64,000 nt of DNA from Chitinophaga niabensis (GTDB lineage Bacteria > Bacteroidota > Bacteroidia > Chitinophagales > Chitinophagaceae). The stretch lies in assembly GCF_900129465.1 (NCBI RefSeq), contig NZ_FSRA01000001.1:124001-188000 (forward strand), written 5' to 3'. The notes under the pieces were generated by a model. That model did no database searches and was not told where the DNA came from. It was given only the letters and a program-made list of their open reading frames with translations. The translations under genes and the position numbers were made by a program. This document shows, in pieces, positions 8,434-18,186 of this stretch (positions are counted from its first letter, which is position 1; each line of letters starts with the position of its first letter).

Positions 8434-8460
8434 AAACAGCAGCACTAAATGCTGCTGTTT
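8434..8460 (-). terminator. Intrinsic terminator of the second barrel gene
   Basis: A perfect 11-bp stem (AAACAGCAGCA / TGCTGCTGTTT) with a 5-base loop. On the minus strand it runs into TTTTTATTT. It lies nine bases after the stop of the gene at 8470-9051. Confidence 0.85.
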
Positions 8461-8469
8461 CAACAATCG

Positions 8470-9051
8470 TTATTTTTTTAATTTCCCGAAAGTGTAATAC
8501 AATCCGAACTGCGCAACAGAATTCTTCTGGCTCTCATCTGATTCAAACACATCCGTTAATCCGAAATTATACCGGGCGCCGATCCCTAAACCAAAGTCAA
8601 AGTCATACCCCAGGCCAAAACCCAGTCCAAAGTCTACACCATTCGTCTGGTCTTTAATATCCACGGTTGTTTTACCGTGTTTGTTTTTGGCAGCTACCAT
8701 AAAGCCCAGTTGCGGGCCTGCTTCCAGGTAGAATTCAGGAATGAGGTGGTACTGTACCATCACGGGCAGGTTGATGTAGTTCAGGCGTACCTTGTATTCT
8801 CCCAGGATGGGAACATCGTATTTGAATCCTTGGCCGGAATACAGCAGTTCCGGCTGAATGCTCCAGCTCTCATTCAGACCTACACGGGCAAAACCGCCAA
8901 GATAAACAGAAGCCCGGGTGCTTTCGTCCCCGAAGATGGTGTTGGTAACTTTAGCGACGTTCAGGCCGCCTTTTGCGCCAAAAGAGATCTCTTGTGCGCT
9001 GGCTTGGGTGAACAGCCCCCCAAATAATGCCAGAAAAGCAAATTTTTTCAT
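8470..9051 (-). CDS. Outer-membrane beta-barrel protein (PorT-like family)
   Basis: Protein of 193 residues with a signal peptide (MKKFAFLALFGGLFTQASAQ) and a small barrel pattern. The opening ISFGAKGGLNVAKV, ESWSIQPELLYSGQGFKY, EFYLEAGPQLGFMV and a Gly/Asp-rich strand are parallel to the downstream paralogue at 7814-8371. The end AQFGLYYTFGKLKK is strand-like. It has its own terminator, so it is likely transcribed alone. Function beyond being a membrane barrel is not visible. Confidence 0.82.
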   Translation of the reverse strand: MKKFAFLALFGGLFTQASAQEISFGAKGGLNVAKVTNTIFGDESTRASVYLGGFARVGLNESWSIQPELLYSGQGFKYDVPILGEYKVRLNYINLPVMVQYHLIPEFYLEAGPQLGFMVAAKNKHGKTTVDIKDQTNGVDFGLGFGLGYDFDFGLGIGARYNFGLTDVFESDESQKNSVAQFGLYYTFGKLKK

Positions 9052-9100
9052 AATATGTTATAGTTAGCAGGCTGTCTTTTGGCAAATAGTATGCCGCAAA

Positions 9101-9131
9101 AAAGGGTGCCGAACTTATATCGGCACCCTTT
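9101..9131 (-). terminator. Intrinsic terminator of the OmpA-like gene
   Basis: Stem AAAGGGTGCCG / CGGCACCCTTT with a 9-base loop. On the minus strand it is followed by TTTTTTG. It lies 30 bases after the stop of the OmpA-like gene. Confidence 0.85.
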
Positions 9132-9161
9132 GGTATGATGACATGTAAAACTGTCAGATTA

Positions 9162-10526
9162 TCAATAGATAGTGAACTCAACACGGCGGTTCTGCTGGCG
9201 TCCTGCGGCTGTTTTATTGGTCGCAATCGGCTGTGTTTCACCGTATCCGGTAGCTTCTATCCGGCTTGGGTTCACGCCCTTGCCAACGAGATAGGCTTTC
9301 ACGGATTCCGCCCTGTTCTTAGACAGGATCATGTTGCTGGCATCTTTACCTACATTATCTGTGTGACCTGCCAGTTTCAGGCTCAGGTTCTTACGTTTGA
9401 TAAGGTCTGCCACTCTATCCAGTGAAGCAAAGGAACTTGGTTTGATATCGGCCTTGCCGGTAGCAAATTCCAGGTTGGCAATCGCTTCCCTTACCAGGCG
9501 GCGGTCGTCTTCCGTAATGATCACTTTTACTTCCGGTTTCACGGTGTCTGGCTTAGGCAGCGGGCAACCGGAACCGTCTACCTTATCGCCGGCAGGGGTG
9601 TTCGGGCATTTATCAAAGAGGTCAGAAACACCGTCACCATCACTGTCTGCCTGCAGCTTAGCTACACTGGCAGCCAGTTTGGCGTTGTTTTCCTTCTCTG
9701 CGTCCAGTTCCAGCTTCAGTTGATTGCGGGAAGCTTCCAGCTGATCATACATTACTGCAGGGGCATTATGCCATTGCAGTTGCGGTTTGCTGCGGCTACC
9801 CAGGCTGAATTCCAGCCCTGCATAACCATAGGCATATTTATCCTTGGAAGGCGCTTTGTTATAGCCGTCCAGGTTATCCCCATCCAGGTAATGCATCGTA
9901 TAGCCGAGATCGAGGTTCACACCTTCCGAGAGTTTGAACTTCAACCCGGCCCCGACAGGTACAAAGAACTCTTTGATAACACCGCTGGGTTTGTATTCGG
10001 TGGTAACACCACCCGGCGTGGTCACTTTCGGGTTATAACCTGCCAAACCGCCACCTACAGATACATACAGTGTAGCGGCGCTTTGTTTGTGCAGCCAGTT
10101 AATAGTGGCTAAATTGAAAACGGCATTTAAACTACCGGACCATTTAAGGGACGTTTCGAACGATGCGTAAGGACTGTTTGGTGCCTGGCCATTACCCAAT
10201 TCACGGCTGTTGTCTGCCTTTAGCTTACCCGCTACAAAGTCCCCCCGGAGGGCGAGGAAGTGCAGTAATTGCCATTTAAGGTAGGCGCCATAGCCATAAT
10301 TGACCTGCCATTTGGAGAAATCATTGCTGCCGCCGGTAGCAACAGAAGGTATCAATACACCGCCATTAATACCTATGGAAAAAGTCCGGAAGTTCTTACT
10401 TCCGCCAAAAACGCCGCCGGAGGATGGTGTGACCTCCGCGGTTTCTGAGGTGGTTGACGGGGTCTGCGCCATGCTTGCGAGGGGTAATACGGTCAACAAG
10501 TAAACGACCCATTTGATTTTTTTCAT
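9162..10526 (-). CDS. OmpA-family outer-membrane protein with calcium-type linker
   Basis: Protein of 454 residues from MKKIKWVVYLLTVL (start at 10526, where the signal peptide begins; an upstream Met adds 15 unlikely residues). An N-terminal barrel of about 240 residues is followed by a short helical spacer. Next comes a thrombospondin-type-3 linker (DSDGDGVSDLFDKCPNTPAG). The C-terminal OmpA domain has LAGHTDNVG, LSKNRAESVKAYLV and GYGETQPIATN, ending RRVEFTIY. This domain binds peptidoglycan and ties the outer membrane to the wall. It is the third barrel protein in a row here. Confidence 0.93.
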   Translation of the reverse strand: MKKIKWVVYLLTVLPLASMAQTPSTTSETAEVTPSSGGVFGGSKNFRTFSIGINGGVLIPSVATGGSNDFSKWQVNYGYGAYLKWQLLHFLALRGDFVAGKLKADNSRELGNGQAPNSPYASFETSLKWSGSLNAVFNLATINWLHKQSAATLYVSVGGGLAGYNPKVTTPGGVTTEYKPSGVIKEFFVPVGAGLKFKLSEGVNLDLGYTMHYLDGDNLDGYNKAPSKDKYAYGYAGLEFSLGSRSKPQLQWHNAPAVMYDQLEASRNQLKLELDAEKENNAKLAASVAKLQADSDGDGVSDLFDKCPNTPAGDKVDGSGCPLPKPDTVKPEVKVIITEDDRRLVREAIANLEFATGKADIKPSSFASLDRVADLIKRKNLSLKLAGHTDNVGKDASNMILSKNRAESVKAYLVGKGVNPSRIEATGYGETQPIATNKTAAGRQQNRRVEFTIY

Positions 10527-10735
10527 ATGATTACGGTTAGTGATACCCATGGAAAACAAATTTTGCGCCACTGTGTTCTACCAAAAAGACATAGTTTTTA
10601 TTGATATACAAGATCTGGCCAGAAAAACTGACATAATTGCATAAAAGCTGGCTTGGCATAATCATTGACTAACCATGGTCAAGGTCCGGAAACAGTCCGG
10701 GCCACACTGTTTCACAAAGGAGAACATTAATTATT

Positions 10736-12652
10736 ATGGGAAAAATCATAGGTATTGACTTAGGAACTACCAACTCTTGCGTTGCCGTAATGGAAGGTAA
10801 CGAACCGGTAGTTATTGCCAACGATGAAGGCCGCCGTACAACGCCTTCCGTTGTTGCATTTTTAAAGAACGGCGAAAGGAAAGTAGGTGATCCGGCTAAA
10901 CGCCAGGCCATCACTAATCCTATTAACACTATCATGTCTGTGAAGCGTTTTATGGGTCGCCATTACGATGAAGTATCCAGCGAACTGAATCACGTGAGTT
11001 ACAAAGTGACAAAAGGCGATAACAACACTACACGTATTGATATAGACGGCAGATTATACACTCCGCAGGAGATCTCTGCCATGATCCTGCAAAAAATGAA
11101 GAAAACTGCGGAAGATTATCTGGGCCAGGAAGTAACAGAAGCTGTTATTACTGTTCCAGCGTACTTCAACGACGCGCAACGCCAGGCAACGAAGGAAGCC
11201 GGTGAAATTGCCGGTCTTACCGTTCGCAGGATCATCAACGAACCTACCGCAGCTGCATTGGCTTACGGTTTGGATAAGAAACACAACGACAGCATGATCG
11301 CCGTGTTTGACCTTGGTGGTGGTACTTTCGATATCTCTATCCTCGAACTCGGTGATGGGGTATTCGAAGTAAAATCTACCAACGGTGATACGCACCTGGG
11401 TGGTGACGACTTTGATAAAGTGATCATGGACTGGCTGGCAGATGAATTCAAGAAAGACGAAGCAGTGGATCTGCATAAAGATCCAATGAGCTGGCAACGT
11501 TTGAAAGAAGCTTCCGAGAAAGCGAAGATTGAATTGTCTTCTTCCCAGGAAACGGAGATCAACCTGCCATACATCACTGCAGTAGACGGTGTACCTAAAC
11601 ACCTGGTAAAGAAACTTACCCGCGCTAAATTTGAACAGCTGAGCGATAGCCTGATCCAAAGAACGCTGGAACCATGTAAGAAAGCCCTGGCCGATTCCGG
11701 TCTGGACCTTTCCAGGATCGATGAAGTGATCCTCGTTGGTGGTTCTACCCGTATTCCAAAGATCCAGGAAGTAGTAGAGAAATTCTTTGGTAAAAAGCCG
11801 AACAGAGGCGTGAACCCGGATGAAGTTGTAGCCATTGGTGCTGCTATCCAGGGTGGTGTACTCACCGGTGAAGTGAAGGATGTATTGTTGCTGGACGTTA
11901 CACCATTGTCCCTCGGTATCGAAACCATGGGTGGTGTGTTCACCAAACTGATCGAATCCAACACTACCATTCCTACCAAGAAGAGCGAGGTATTCTCCAC
12001 CGCTGCTGATAACCAGCCAAGCGTAGAGATCCATGTACTGCAGGGTGAAAGGCCTTTAGCTTCTCAGAACAGAACGTTGGGTAAATTCATCCTGAACGAT
12101 CTGCCACCTGCACAACGTGGTGTGCCTAAGATCGAAGTGATCTTTGACATTGATGCCAACGGTATCCTCCATGTAACAGCTAAAGATCAGGGCACTGGTA
12201 AATCTCAGAATATCCGTATCGAAGCAGGTAGCGGTTTGAGCAAGGAAGAGATTGAAAAGATGAAAGCAGAAGCGAAAGCCAATGAGTCTGAAGATAAACT
12301 GGCACGTGAGAAGATCGAAAAAGTGAACCAGGCAGAAAGCTTAGTATTCCAGACAGAAAAACAACTGAAAGAATACGGCGATAAAATTCCTGCTGAGAAG
12401 AAAGCGCCTATCGAATCCGCACTGGAGAAAGTACGCGAAGCCGTGAAAACGCAGGACCTGGCACAGATCGATGCTACCACTGCAGAATTGAACAATGCAT
12501 GGACAGCTGCTTCTGAAGAAATGTACAAAGCTACACAAGGTCAGCCAGGCGCTGATGGTGGAGCACAGGCAGGGGCACAACAAGGTGGTGCTGGTCAGCA
12601 AGGTGCTGCCGGTGATACCGTAACAGATGCAGAATTTGAAGAAGTGAAGTAA
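10736..12652 (+). CDS. dnaK: Molecular chaperone DnaK (Hsp70)
   Basis: ATP-driven chaperone that folds and holds unfolded proteins with DnaJ and GrpE. It has 638 residues, the usual length. Visible are the phosphate-binding [29 protein letters not shown] and [11 protein letters not shown]. The linker is [19 protein letters not shown]. The tail is Gly/Gln-rich and ends [10 protein letters not shown] good ribosome site (AAAGGAG) lies ten bases before the ATG. dnaJ and grpE are not next to it. No CIRCE operator was found upstream. Confidence 0.98.
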   Translation: MGKIIGIDLGTTNSCVAVMEGNEPVVIANDEGRRTTPSVVAFLKNGERKVGDPAKRQAITNPINTIMSVKRFMGRHYDEVSSELNHVSYKVTKGDNNTTRIDIDGRLYTPQEISAMILQKMKKTAEDYLGQEVTEAVITVPAYFNDAQRQATKEAGEIAGLTVRRIINEPTAAALAYGLDKKHNDSMIAVFDLGGGTFDISILELGDGVFEVKSTNGDTHLGGDDFDKVIMDWLADEFKKDEAVDLHKDPMSWQRLKEASEKAKIELSSSQETEINLPYITAVDGVPKHLVKKLTRAKFEQLSDSLIQRTLEPCKKALADSGLDLSRIDEVILVGGSTRIPKIQEVVEKFFGKKPNRGVNPDEVVAIGAAIQGGVLTGEVKDVLLLDVTPLSLGIETMGGVFTKLIESNTTIPTKKSEVFSTAADNQPSVEIHVLQGERPLASQNRTLGKFILNDLPPAQRGVPKIEVIFDIDANGILHVTAKDQGTGKSQNIRIEAGSGLSKEEIEKMKAEAKANESEDKLAREKIEKVNQAESLVFQTEKQLKEYGDKIPAEKKAPIESALEKVREAVKTQDLAQIDATTAELNNAWTAASEEMYKATQGQPGADGGAQAGAQQGGAGQQGAAGDTVTDAEFEEVK

Positions 12653-12671
12653 GGAATTTCTGAATATTTTA

Positions 12672-12707
12672 AAAGCCCGGACGTTTATTACGTCCGGGCT
12701 TTTTTTA
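12672..12707 (+). terminator. Terminator of dnaK, probably bidirectional
   Basis: Stem AAAGCCCGGACG / CGTCCGGGCTTT (12 bp) with a 7-base loop, followed by seven more T. It sits between convergent dnaK and the M20 gene, and its T run touches the M20 stop. Confidence 0.9.
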
Positions 12708-13997
12708 TTTCTTCTTATAATCAAAAACGAGATTACAGAATGCCTTCACACCCACATCCAGCATACTATCGTCTATATAAAAGTCCGGCGTATGATGGCT
12801 GGGCGCCTGTTTGGGATCTTTGCCTTTGGGCATGCCACCCAGGTAGAAAAAGAAAGCAGGTGCTTTAGTGCCATAGAAGGAGAAGTCCTCTGCACCCGTT
12901 ACCCAGTTCATGATACTCACTTTGCCGCTGCCTGCCGCTTTCTGTAAAGAAGGAAGCATGCGGGACACCAATGCGGAATCATTAAAGGTGACCAGTGTTT
13001 TCTTATCGATCGTAACAGTGGCCTGTGCATTGGAAGCTTCTGCTATTTTAGTGGCCGTGCGGCGGATACGTTCATGCACGTCTGTTTGCATCTTGCTGTC
13101 CAGCGTGCGGATAGTACCTTCCAGTAATGCTTCTTCCGGAATGATATTACTCCTTACGCCGGAATGGAATTTACCTACCGTGATCACTACCGGCGCATCA
13201 ACAATATTTGCCTGGCGGCTTACAATAGTTTGCAGGCCGTTGATGATCTGCGTGCCCACCACAATAGGATCTATACTGTTCCAGGGAGAGGAGCCATGTG
13301 ATGGTTTACCTTTAATGGCAATGGTGAACCAGTCAGAAGAAGCCATCATAGCTCCTTGTTTATACTGGATCTTTCCTATCTCAATGGAAGAGCTGATATG
13401 TAATCCGAATATGGCATCTACCACAGGGTTTTCCATCACCCCTTCTTTCACCATCAGGGGAGCGCCACCTTCTTCTGTGCCCGGAGGGCCTTCTTCTGCT
13501 GGCTGAAAGATGAATTTAACGGTACCGGGTATATCTTTCTTCATAGCCGCCAGCACCTCTGCAGTGCCCATTAAAATGGCAACATGGCTATCGTGCCCGC
13601 AGGCATGCATCACGGGAACCGTTTGCCCCAGGTATTCTGCAGTAACGGTGGATTTAAAAGGAACATCTGCTTTCTCCAATACAGGCAGTGCGTCCATATC
13701 TGCACGCAAGGCAACAACAGGCCCGGGTTTGCCACCTTTCAGCAAACCTACTACGCCGGTTTTGGCAATGCCTGTCTGCACTTCAATACCTAAGCTGCGC
13801 AGGTGTGCTGCAACATATTCTGCGGTTTTGGTTTCGCGGTTAGAAAGCTCCGGATGCTCGTGAAGGTATCTCCGCCATTCAATAACCTTAGGTAAAAGCG
13901 CAGTGGCCTTTTGTGCGATCTGTGCCTGGAAGTCTTGTGCCTGCAGGGATAAGGAAGATAAAAGAAGGGTGATCAGGATGGTTGATGATCTGTTCAT
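12705..13997 (-). CDS. Secreted M20-family amidohydrolase
   Basis: Metal-dependent peptidase/amidohydrolase of 430 residues with a signal peptide (MNRSSTILITLLLSSLSLQAQ). Family signatures are ALRADMDALPV, HACGHDSHVAILMG (metal ligands) and FQPAEEGPPGTEEGG (catalytic Glu region). The lid domain follows (SSDWFTIAIKGKPSHGS) and a late metal ligand lies in VTGAEDFSFYG. The order matches hippurate hydrolase, IAA-amino acid hydrolase and N-acyl-amino acid deacylases. The exact substrate cannot be told. The export signal points to periplasmic or surface use of N-acylated amino acids. Confidence 0.9.
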   Translation of the reverse strand: MNRSSTILITLLLSSLSLQAQDFQAQIAQKATALLPKVIEWRRYLHEHPELSNRETKTAEYVAAHLRSLGIEVQTGIAKTGVVGLLKGGKPGPVVALRADMDALPVLEKADVPFKSTVTAEYLGQTVPVMHACGHDSHVAILMGTAEVLAAMKKDIPGTVKFIFQPAEEGPPGTEEGGAPLMVKEGVMENPVVDAIFGLHISSSIEIGKIQYKQGAMMASSDWFTIAIKGKPSHGSSPWNSIDPIVVGTQIINGLQTIVSRQANIVDAPVVITVGKFHSGVRSNIIPEEALLEGTIRTLDSKMQTDVHERIRRTATKIAEASNAQATVTIDKKTLVTFNDSALVSRMLPSLQKAAGSGKVSIMNWVTGAEDFSFYGTKAPAFFFYLGGMPKGKDPKQAPSHHTPDFYIDDSMLDVGVKAFCNLVFDYKKK

Positions 13998-14052
13998 ATA
14001 GTTCGCGTTGGCTTATGATAATAAAATAAGCCAGTTCTGCGAATTATCCTAA

Positions 14053-14583
14053 TTATTGCGCCAACCCTATCTGTTTCAGGATCCCCAGGTTATCGAAGAA
14101 CAGGTATTCTTCCTTCATCTTTCCGCCCTCCCAATGCCCGATGGTGACCATGGGAAACTTAAACCGCTTTCCTGTCGGAGCAATCGTTTTATCGCCGCCT
14201 GCAGGCATAACATTGGAGAAAGTACCTTCCACAATACCTACCACACAGGTCCATTCCCCGGTACCAAAGCGAATAGGGTGGGCGGTTACCTTTGTGTCCG
14301 GGGCAAACACGAACTGTGGTTTCAGTAAGTCTATATGCGCCGGAAAAAGGCCCTGGGATGTGGTGCCATCGGGATAGAATACCTTGATGTCGTCCGTATG
14401 GCTGAGGCTCAGAGAGTCCCACAGCTGGTTACTATAGAACTGAAAATCCAGGGAGTCCATGCGGATGAGGCGTTCTGCCGTGACTTTTTCAGCCGCTTCG
14501 TATGCATCGATTTTCTTTTGTAATTCATGCACTTTACTGCCATTACAGGATATAAAGGCCAGTGCTGCCAGAAGATATTTCAT
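14053..14583 (-). CDS. SnoaL-like lipoprotein
   Basis: Protein of 176 residues with a short signal sequence and lipobox (LAALAFISC), so probably a lipoprotein. A helical stretch (VHELQKKIDAYEAAEK) is followed by a domain resembling SnoaL/ester-cyclase folds: YSNQLWDSLSLSHTDDIKVFYPDG, then PIRFGTGEWTCVVGIVEGTF, then EEYLFFDNLGILKQIGL. In this superfamily many members are small-ligand binders or cyclases. No function is assigned. The start coincides with the typical MKYLLAALAF signal. Confidence 0.7.
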   Translation of the reverse strand: MKYLLAALAFISCNGSKVHELQKKIDAYEAAEKVTAERLIRMDSLDFQFYSNQLWDSLSLSHTDDIKVFYPDGTTSQGLFPAHIDLLKPQFVFAPDTKVTAHPIRFGTGEWTCVVGIVEGTFSNVMPAGGDKTIAPTGKRFKFPMVTIGHWEGGKMKEEYLFFDNLGILKQIGLAQ

Positions 14584-14636
14584 ATAAATGTATTTACAGG
14601 CAGAACAACCTTAAGGGCAGTAAAGTTTTTAAACAT

Positions 14637-14664
14637 CATATTGAGTAAGTATTTACCCAATATG
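14637..14664. promoter_or_regulatory. Inverted repeat upstream of the aspartate operon, candidate operator
   Basis: CATATTGAGTAA and TTACCCAATATG form 12-bp arms with one mismatch around a 4-base centre. It lies in the 212-base gap between the SnoaL-like gene and aspT, about 130 bases before the aspT ATG. The symmetry suits a dimeric regulator, whose identity is unknown. Confidence 0.45.
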
Positions 14665-14795
14665 TGCGTTGATTTGAACAATTATGCAGGCAGCATGTTT
14701 AGTTAAAGCACGGGAGGCGGTACTTGTTCCCCCCTGGTGAAGTTCGTTAATCTTAAACAGGGGTTCCCTTCAAGCCCCGGGCATAAACATATCTT

Positions 14796-16490
14796 ATGGA
14801 TTGGTTCGTTATTACCCTGCGGCAATATCCTGAATTAGCCGTTTTCCTGACCCTCTCACTGGGCTATTTTATAGGAAGTTTTAAAGTCGGGAGTTTTTCC
14901 CTTGGAACAGTGACCAGTGTTTTGCTGGTGGGTGTTTTAGTGGGTCAGCTGGATATTGCCATCTCTGCAAATGTAAAGTCTGTCTTCTTTCTGATGTTCC
15001 TGTTTGCAGTAGGTTACAGCGTTGGGCCCCAGTTCTTTGGAGGTTTAAAAAAGGATGGTTTGCCGCAGATGTTATATGCAGCTATTGTTTGTGTGTTCTG
15101 CCTCATCTTCCCATTCCTGATCGGTAAATTAATGGGCTACGATATGGGGCTAACAGCAGGTATGCTGGCCGGTTCTCAAACCATTTCAGCTGTAATCGGG
15201 GTAGCCTCCGATACCATTAATCACCTGAACATTCCCGCAGACCAGAAAGCATCCCTGATCAATAAGATCCCGGTGGCCTATGCGGTGACCTATATTTTTG
15301 GTACAGCAGGTTCTGCCTGGCTGCTGGCTTCCATTGGTCCCCGTTTACTGGGAGGTAACCTGGTTGAAAAAGCAAAGGAGCTTGAACTTAAACTGGGGGG
15401 AAGTTCCATCGGAGATGACCCGGCCATTGCTTCTGCATACGACAGGGTGATATATAATGCTTACCAGATAGCCGGACATTCATATGCCTGCAATAAAACG
15501 GTGGCACAAACAGAAGCAGAACTGCAAAGTAAAGGAAGGCGTTTATTCATACAACGTATACGCAAAGGGAAAGAGATCAAAGATGTGACGCCGGATACCA
15601 TTATTGAAGAGAATGATGTGATTGCTTTGGGCGGGAGAAGGGAGTATATGATGAATTATGTGGCGGTAAACGAAAAGGAAGTACTGGATGCGGAGCTCTT
15701 AAACTTTCCATTGGAAGTACTGAGTGTAATGATCATCAGAAAGGAAGTGGTAGATAAAACGCTGGCTGAATTGCGCCAGGCAGACTATATGCATGGTGTG
15801 GTAGTAAGAACTATAAAAAGGGCCGGGATTGAAATCCCCGTTCTGCCTAATACAAAGCTGAACAAAGGGGATATGATTGAGCTGATAGGTACTAAAAGGG
15901 ATGTGGAAGCAGCTATCGTACATATTGGTTATGCGGACAGGCCAACCAATACAACAGATATGATCTTTGTGGGGCTGGGTATTTTACTGGGTGGTTTGTT
16001 TGGGGCTATATCACTGCGGATAGGAGGCCTGCCCATCAGTTTGAGCACCAGCGGCGGAGCATTGATCTCGGGTTTGATCTTCGGCTGGTTAAGAGGGCAG
16101 CACCCTACATTCGGGCGTATTCCTGAACCTGCTTTATGGGTGATGAACAATGTAGGGCTTAATATGTTCATTGCGGTTGTAGGCATCACTGCAGGCCCCA
16201 GTTTTGTAGAGGGCTTTAAAGAGGCCGGCTGGGGCTTGTTCATAGCAGGTGCAGCAGCTACGGCATTACCACTGATATTTGCCCTGTTGCTGGGGCGGTA
16301 TGTTTTTAAGTTCCATCCCATCATTACGTTAGGCTGCGCAGCAGGTTCCCGTACTACAACTGCTGCCCTGGGCGCTATACAGGACGCCGTTAAGAGCAAG
16401 ACCCCCGCTTTGGGTTATACCGTTACATATGCTGTTGGTAATACATTGCTGATCATCTGGGGGGTGCTCATCATTCTTTTAATGAGTTAA
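14796..16490 (+). CDS. aspT: Aspartate:alanine antiporter (AspT/AAEx family)
   Basis: Inner-membrane exchanger of 564 residues that brings in aspartate and releases alanine. Two groups of about five transmembrane helices (residues 10-185 and 390-560) carry the family's repeated pattern ([32 protein letters not shown]). Between them lie two RCK_C/TrkA-C-like cytoplasmic domains ([24 protein letters not shown]). Its next gene is aspartate decarboxylase. In Tetragenococcus the same pair yields an electrogenic exchange that raises the proton motive force. I infer the same role here. Confidence 0.9.
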   Translation: MDWFVITLRQYPELAVFLTLSLGYFIGSFKVGSFSLGTVTSVLLVGVLVGQLDIAISANVKSVFFLMFLFAVGYSVGPQFFGGLKKDGLPQMLYAAIVCVFCLIFPFLIGKLMGYDMGLTAGMLAGSQTISAVIGVASDTINHLNIPADQKASLINKIPVAYAVTYIFGTAGSAWLLASIGPRLLGGNLVEKAKELELKLGGSSIGDDPAIASAYDRVIYNAYQIAGHSYACNKTVAQTEAELQSKGRRLFIQRIRKGKEIKDVTPDTIIEENDVIALGGRREYMMNYVAVNEKEVLDAELLNFPLEVLSVMIIRKEVVDKTLAELRQADYMHGVVVRTIKRAGIEIPVLPNTKLNKGDMIELIGTKRDVEAAIVHIGYADRPTNTTDMIFVGLGILLGGLFGAISLRIGGLPISLSTSGGALISGLIFGWLRGQHPTFGRIPEPALWVMNNVGLNMFIAVVGITAGPSFVEGFKEAGWGLFIAGAAATALPLIFALLLGRYVFKFHPIITLGCAAGSRTTTAALGAIQDAVKSKTPALGYTVTYAVGNTLLIIWGVLIILLMS

Positions 16491-16516
16491 ACCATTAACC
16501 TTCTAATACATTATTT

Positions 16517-18163
16517 ATGGCAGTTGATATTTCTAAGATCAAAACGTCAAGGAACGTTGAGAAAACGCTCGAAACCCTGAGCCCTTTTGAAATTAAGAAT
16601 GAACTGATCCACCTGGCAGAAGAGAGTGCCTTAAAATCAACAGCATCCATGCTGAATGCAGGCAGAGGTAATCCCAATTGGATAGCCACAACACCCCGGG
16701 AAGCTTTTTTCCTGTTCGGGCAGTTTGCATTGGAAGAGTGCCGGAGGAACCTTGAGGCCCAGGGTATCCTGGCAGGCATTGTTCAGGATAAGAATGGGAT
16801 CGCGGAGCGTTTTGAGGCTTTTTTAAGCAAACAGAAAGATGTACCGGGAGCTGCACTCCTGGATAAAACATACCGGTATGGAGTAGATAAACATGCCTTT
16901 GATGCCGATGCCTGGATCCGCGAGTGGGTGGAAGCCGTGATCGGTTTTAACTACCCGGTACCGGACCGGATGTTACGCCATATAGAAGTAGTGGTACATG
17001 ATTACCTGATACAGGAAATGTGCGGAGGGGAAACAAAGGCTGGTAAGTTTGATCTCTTTGCGGTTGAAGGCGGTACCGCAGCTATGTGTTATATTTTTGA
17101 TTCCCTGATGCAGAATCACCTGGTTGAGCGGGGAGATAAGATTGCCCTGCTTACCCCAACCTTTACACCCTATATTGAAATCCCGCAACTGGAACGGTAT
17201 AATTTTGAAGTGGTGTATGTAGAAGCAAATACCACTGGCGAAAATGGTTTTCATACCTGGAAGTATCCGCCGGAACAACTGGATAAACTAAAAGACCCTG
17301 CCGTTAAAATAGCGTTTGTAGTGAATCCCAGCAATCCACCTTCCTTTGCCATGAGAAAAGAAACGCTGGATTATATTGCCGGGATCGTGAAGAATAACAA
17401 CCCGGAATTAATGATCATTACAGATGATGTATACGGCACTTTTGTTGATAATTTCCGTTCCCTGATGGCTATCGTGCCCTTCAATACCATCACGGTATAT
17501 TCTTTTTCGAAATACTTTGGTTGTACCGGATGGCGCCTGGGTACGATCGCCGTTCACCAGGATAATATCTTCGATAAAAAGATCGCTCAGCTGAGTGATG
17601 TGCATAAAAAGGAATTACACAAACGGTATGAAACCCTCAGTTTAAAACCGGAGGACATTAAGTTTGTTGACCGGCTGGTGGCAGACAGCAGGCAGGTAGC
17701 CCTGAATCATACTGCCGGTCTTTCTTTACCGCAACAATTCCAGATGATGCTTTTTAGCGCCTTCTGTGTATTGGATACACAGGATGCCTATAAAACCTTA
17801 GCCCAGTCCATCATCCGTAAACGTTTCAACCTGTTATGGGAAGGAATAGAAGTAGTGCCTCCGGAAGACCCTACCCGTGTAGGTTATTATTCTGAAATTG
17901 ATGTGATGGTAGCTGCTAAACATTTTTACGGAGATGAATTTGCGGCCTGGCTCAAAAAGAATTTTGAACCTGTTGATGTACTCTTCCGCCTGGCAGAGAA
18001 AACATCCATTGTGCTTTTAAATGGCGGCGGATTTGCAGGGCCGGAATGGAGCATCAGGGTTTCCCTTGCAAACCTTCCTACAGACAGCTACCTGATACTG
18101 GGTAAAAGCATCCGTAAGATATTGATGGAGTATGTGACCAGCTGGGAGAATTCCGGTAAATGA
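16517..18163 (+). CDS. asdA: Aspartate 4-decarboxylase (bifunctional aminotransferase)
   Basis: PLP enzyme of 548 residues converting L-aspartate to L-alanine and CO2, with aspartate aminotransferase side activity. It has a class I aminotransferase fold with a longer N-terminus, as in AsdA. The sequence shows NPSNPPSFAMRKETL, TDDVYGTFVDNF and the Schiff-base Lys332 in YSFSKYFGCTGWRLG. Length and motifs match AsdA (about 530-550 residues). It starts 26 bases after aspT and its stop overlaps an alternative start of the asparaginase (ATGA), so the three genes form one operon. It uses up a cytoplasmic proton per turnover. Confidence 0.93.
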   Translation: MAVDISKIKTSRNVEKTLETLSPFEIKNELIHLAEESALKSTASMLNAGRGNPNWIATTPREAFFLFGQFALEECRRNLEAQGILAGIVQDKNGIAERFEAFLSKQKDVPGAALLDKTYRYGVDKHAFDADAWIREWVEAVIGFNYPVPDRMLRHIEVVVHDYLIQEMCGGETKAGKFDLFAVEGGTAAMCYIFDSLMQNHLVERGDKIALLTPTFTPYIEIPQLERYNFEVVYVEANTTGENGFHTWKYPPEQLDKLKDPAVKIAFVVNPSNPPSFAMRKETLDYIAGIVKNNNPELMIITDDVYGTFVDNFRSLMAIVPFNTITVYSFSKYFGCTGWRLGTIAVHQDNIFDKKIAQLSDVHKKELHKRYETLSLKPEDIKFVDRLVADSRQVALNHTAGLSLPQQFQMMLFSAFCVLDTQDAYKTLAQSIIRKRFNLLWEGIEVVPPEDPTRVGYYSEIDVMVAAKHFYGDEFAAWLKKNFEPVDVLFRLAEKTSIVLLNGGGFAGPEWSIRVSLANLPTDSYLILGKSIRKILMEYVTSWENSGK

Positions 18164-18186
18164 TCTTTCACTATAATCTTAACCGA

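Noticed and set aside
10653-10669. Sigma-54-like promoter TTGGCA-N6-TTGAC upstream of dnaK
   Set aside because: The invariant GC at -12 is GA here, and a heat-shock chaperone would not usually use sigma-54. The match may be chance.
11054-12034. 326-codon open frame opposite dnaK
   Set aside because: Well-known type of dnaK antisense shadow with no family features.
14700-14770. Riboswitch ahead of aspT (CCCCTG...CAGGGG pairing)
   Set aside because: Only a 6-bp long-range pairing was found and no known riboswitch motif is visible.
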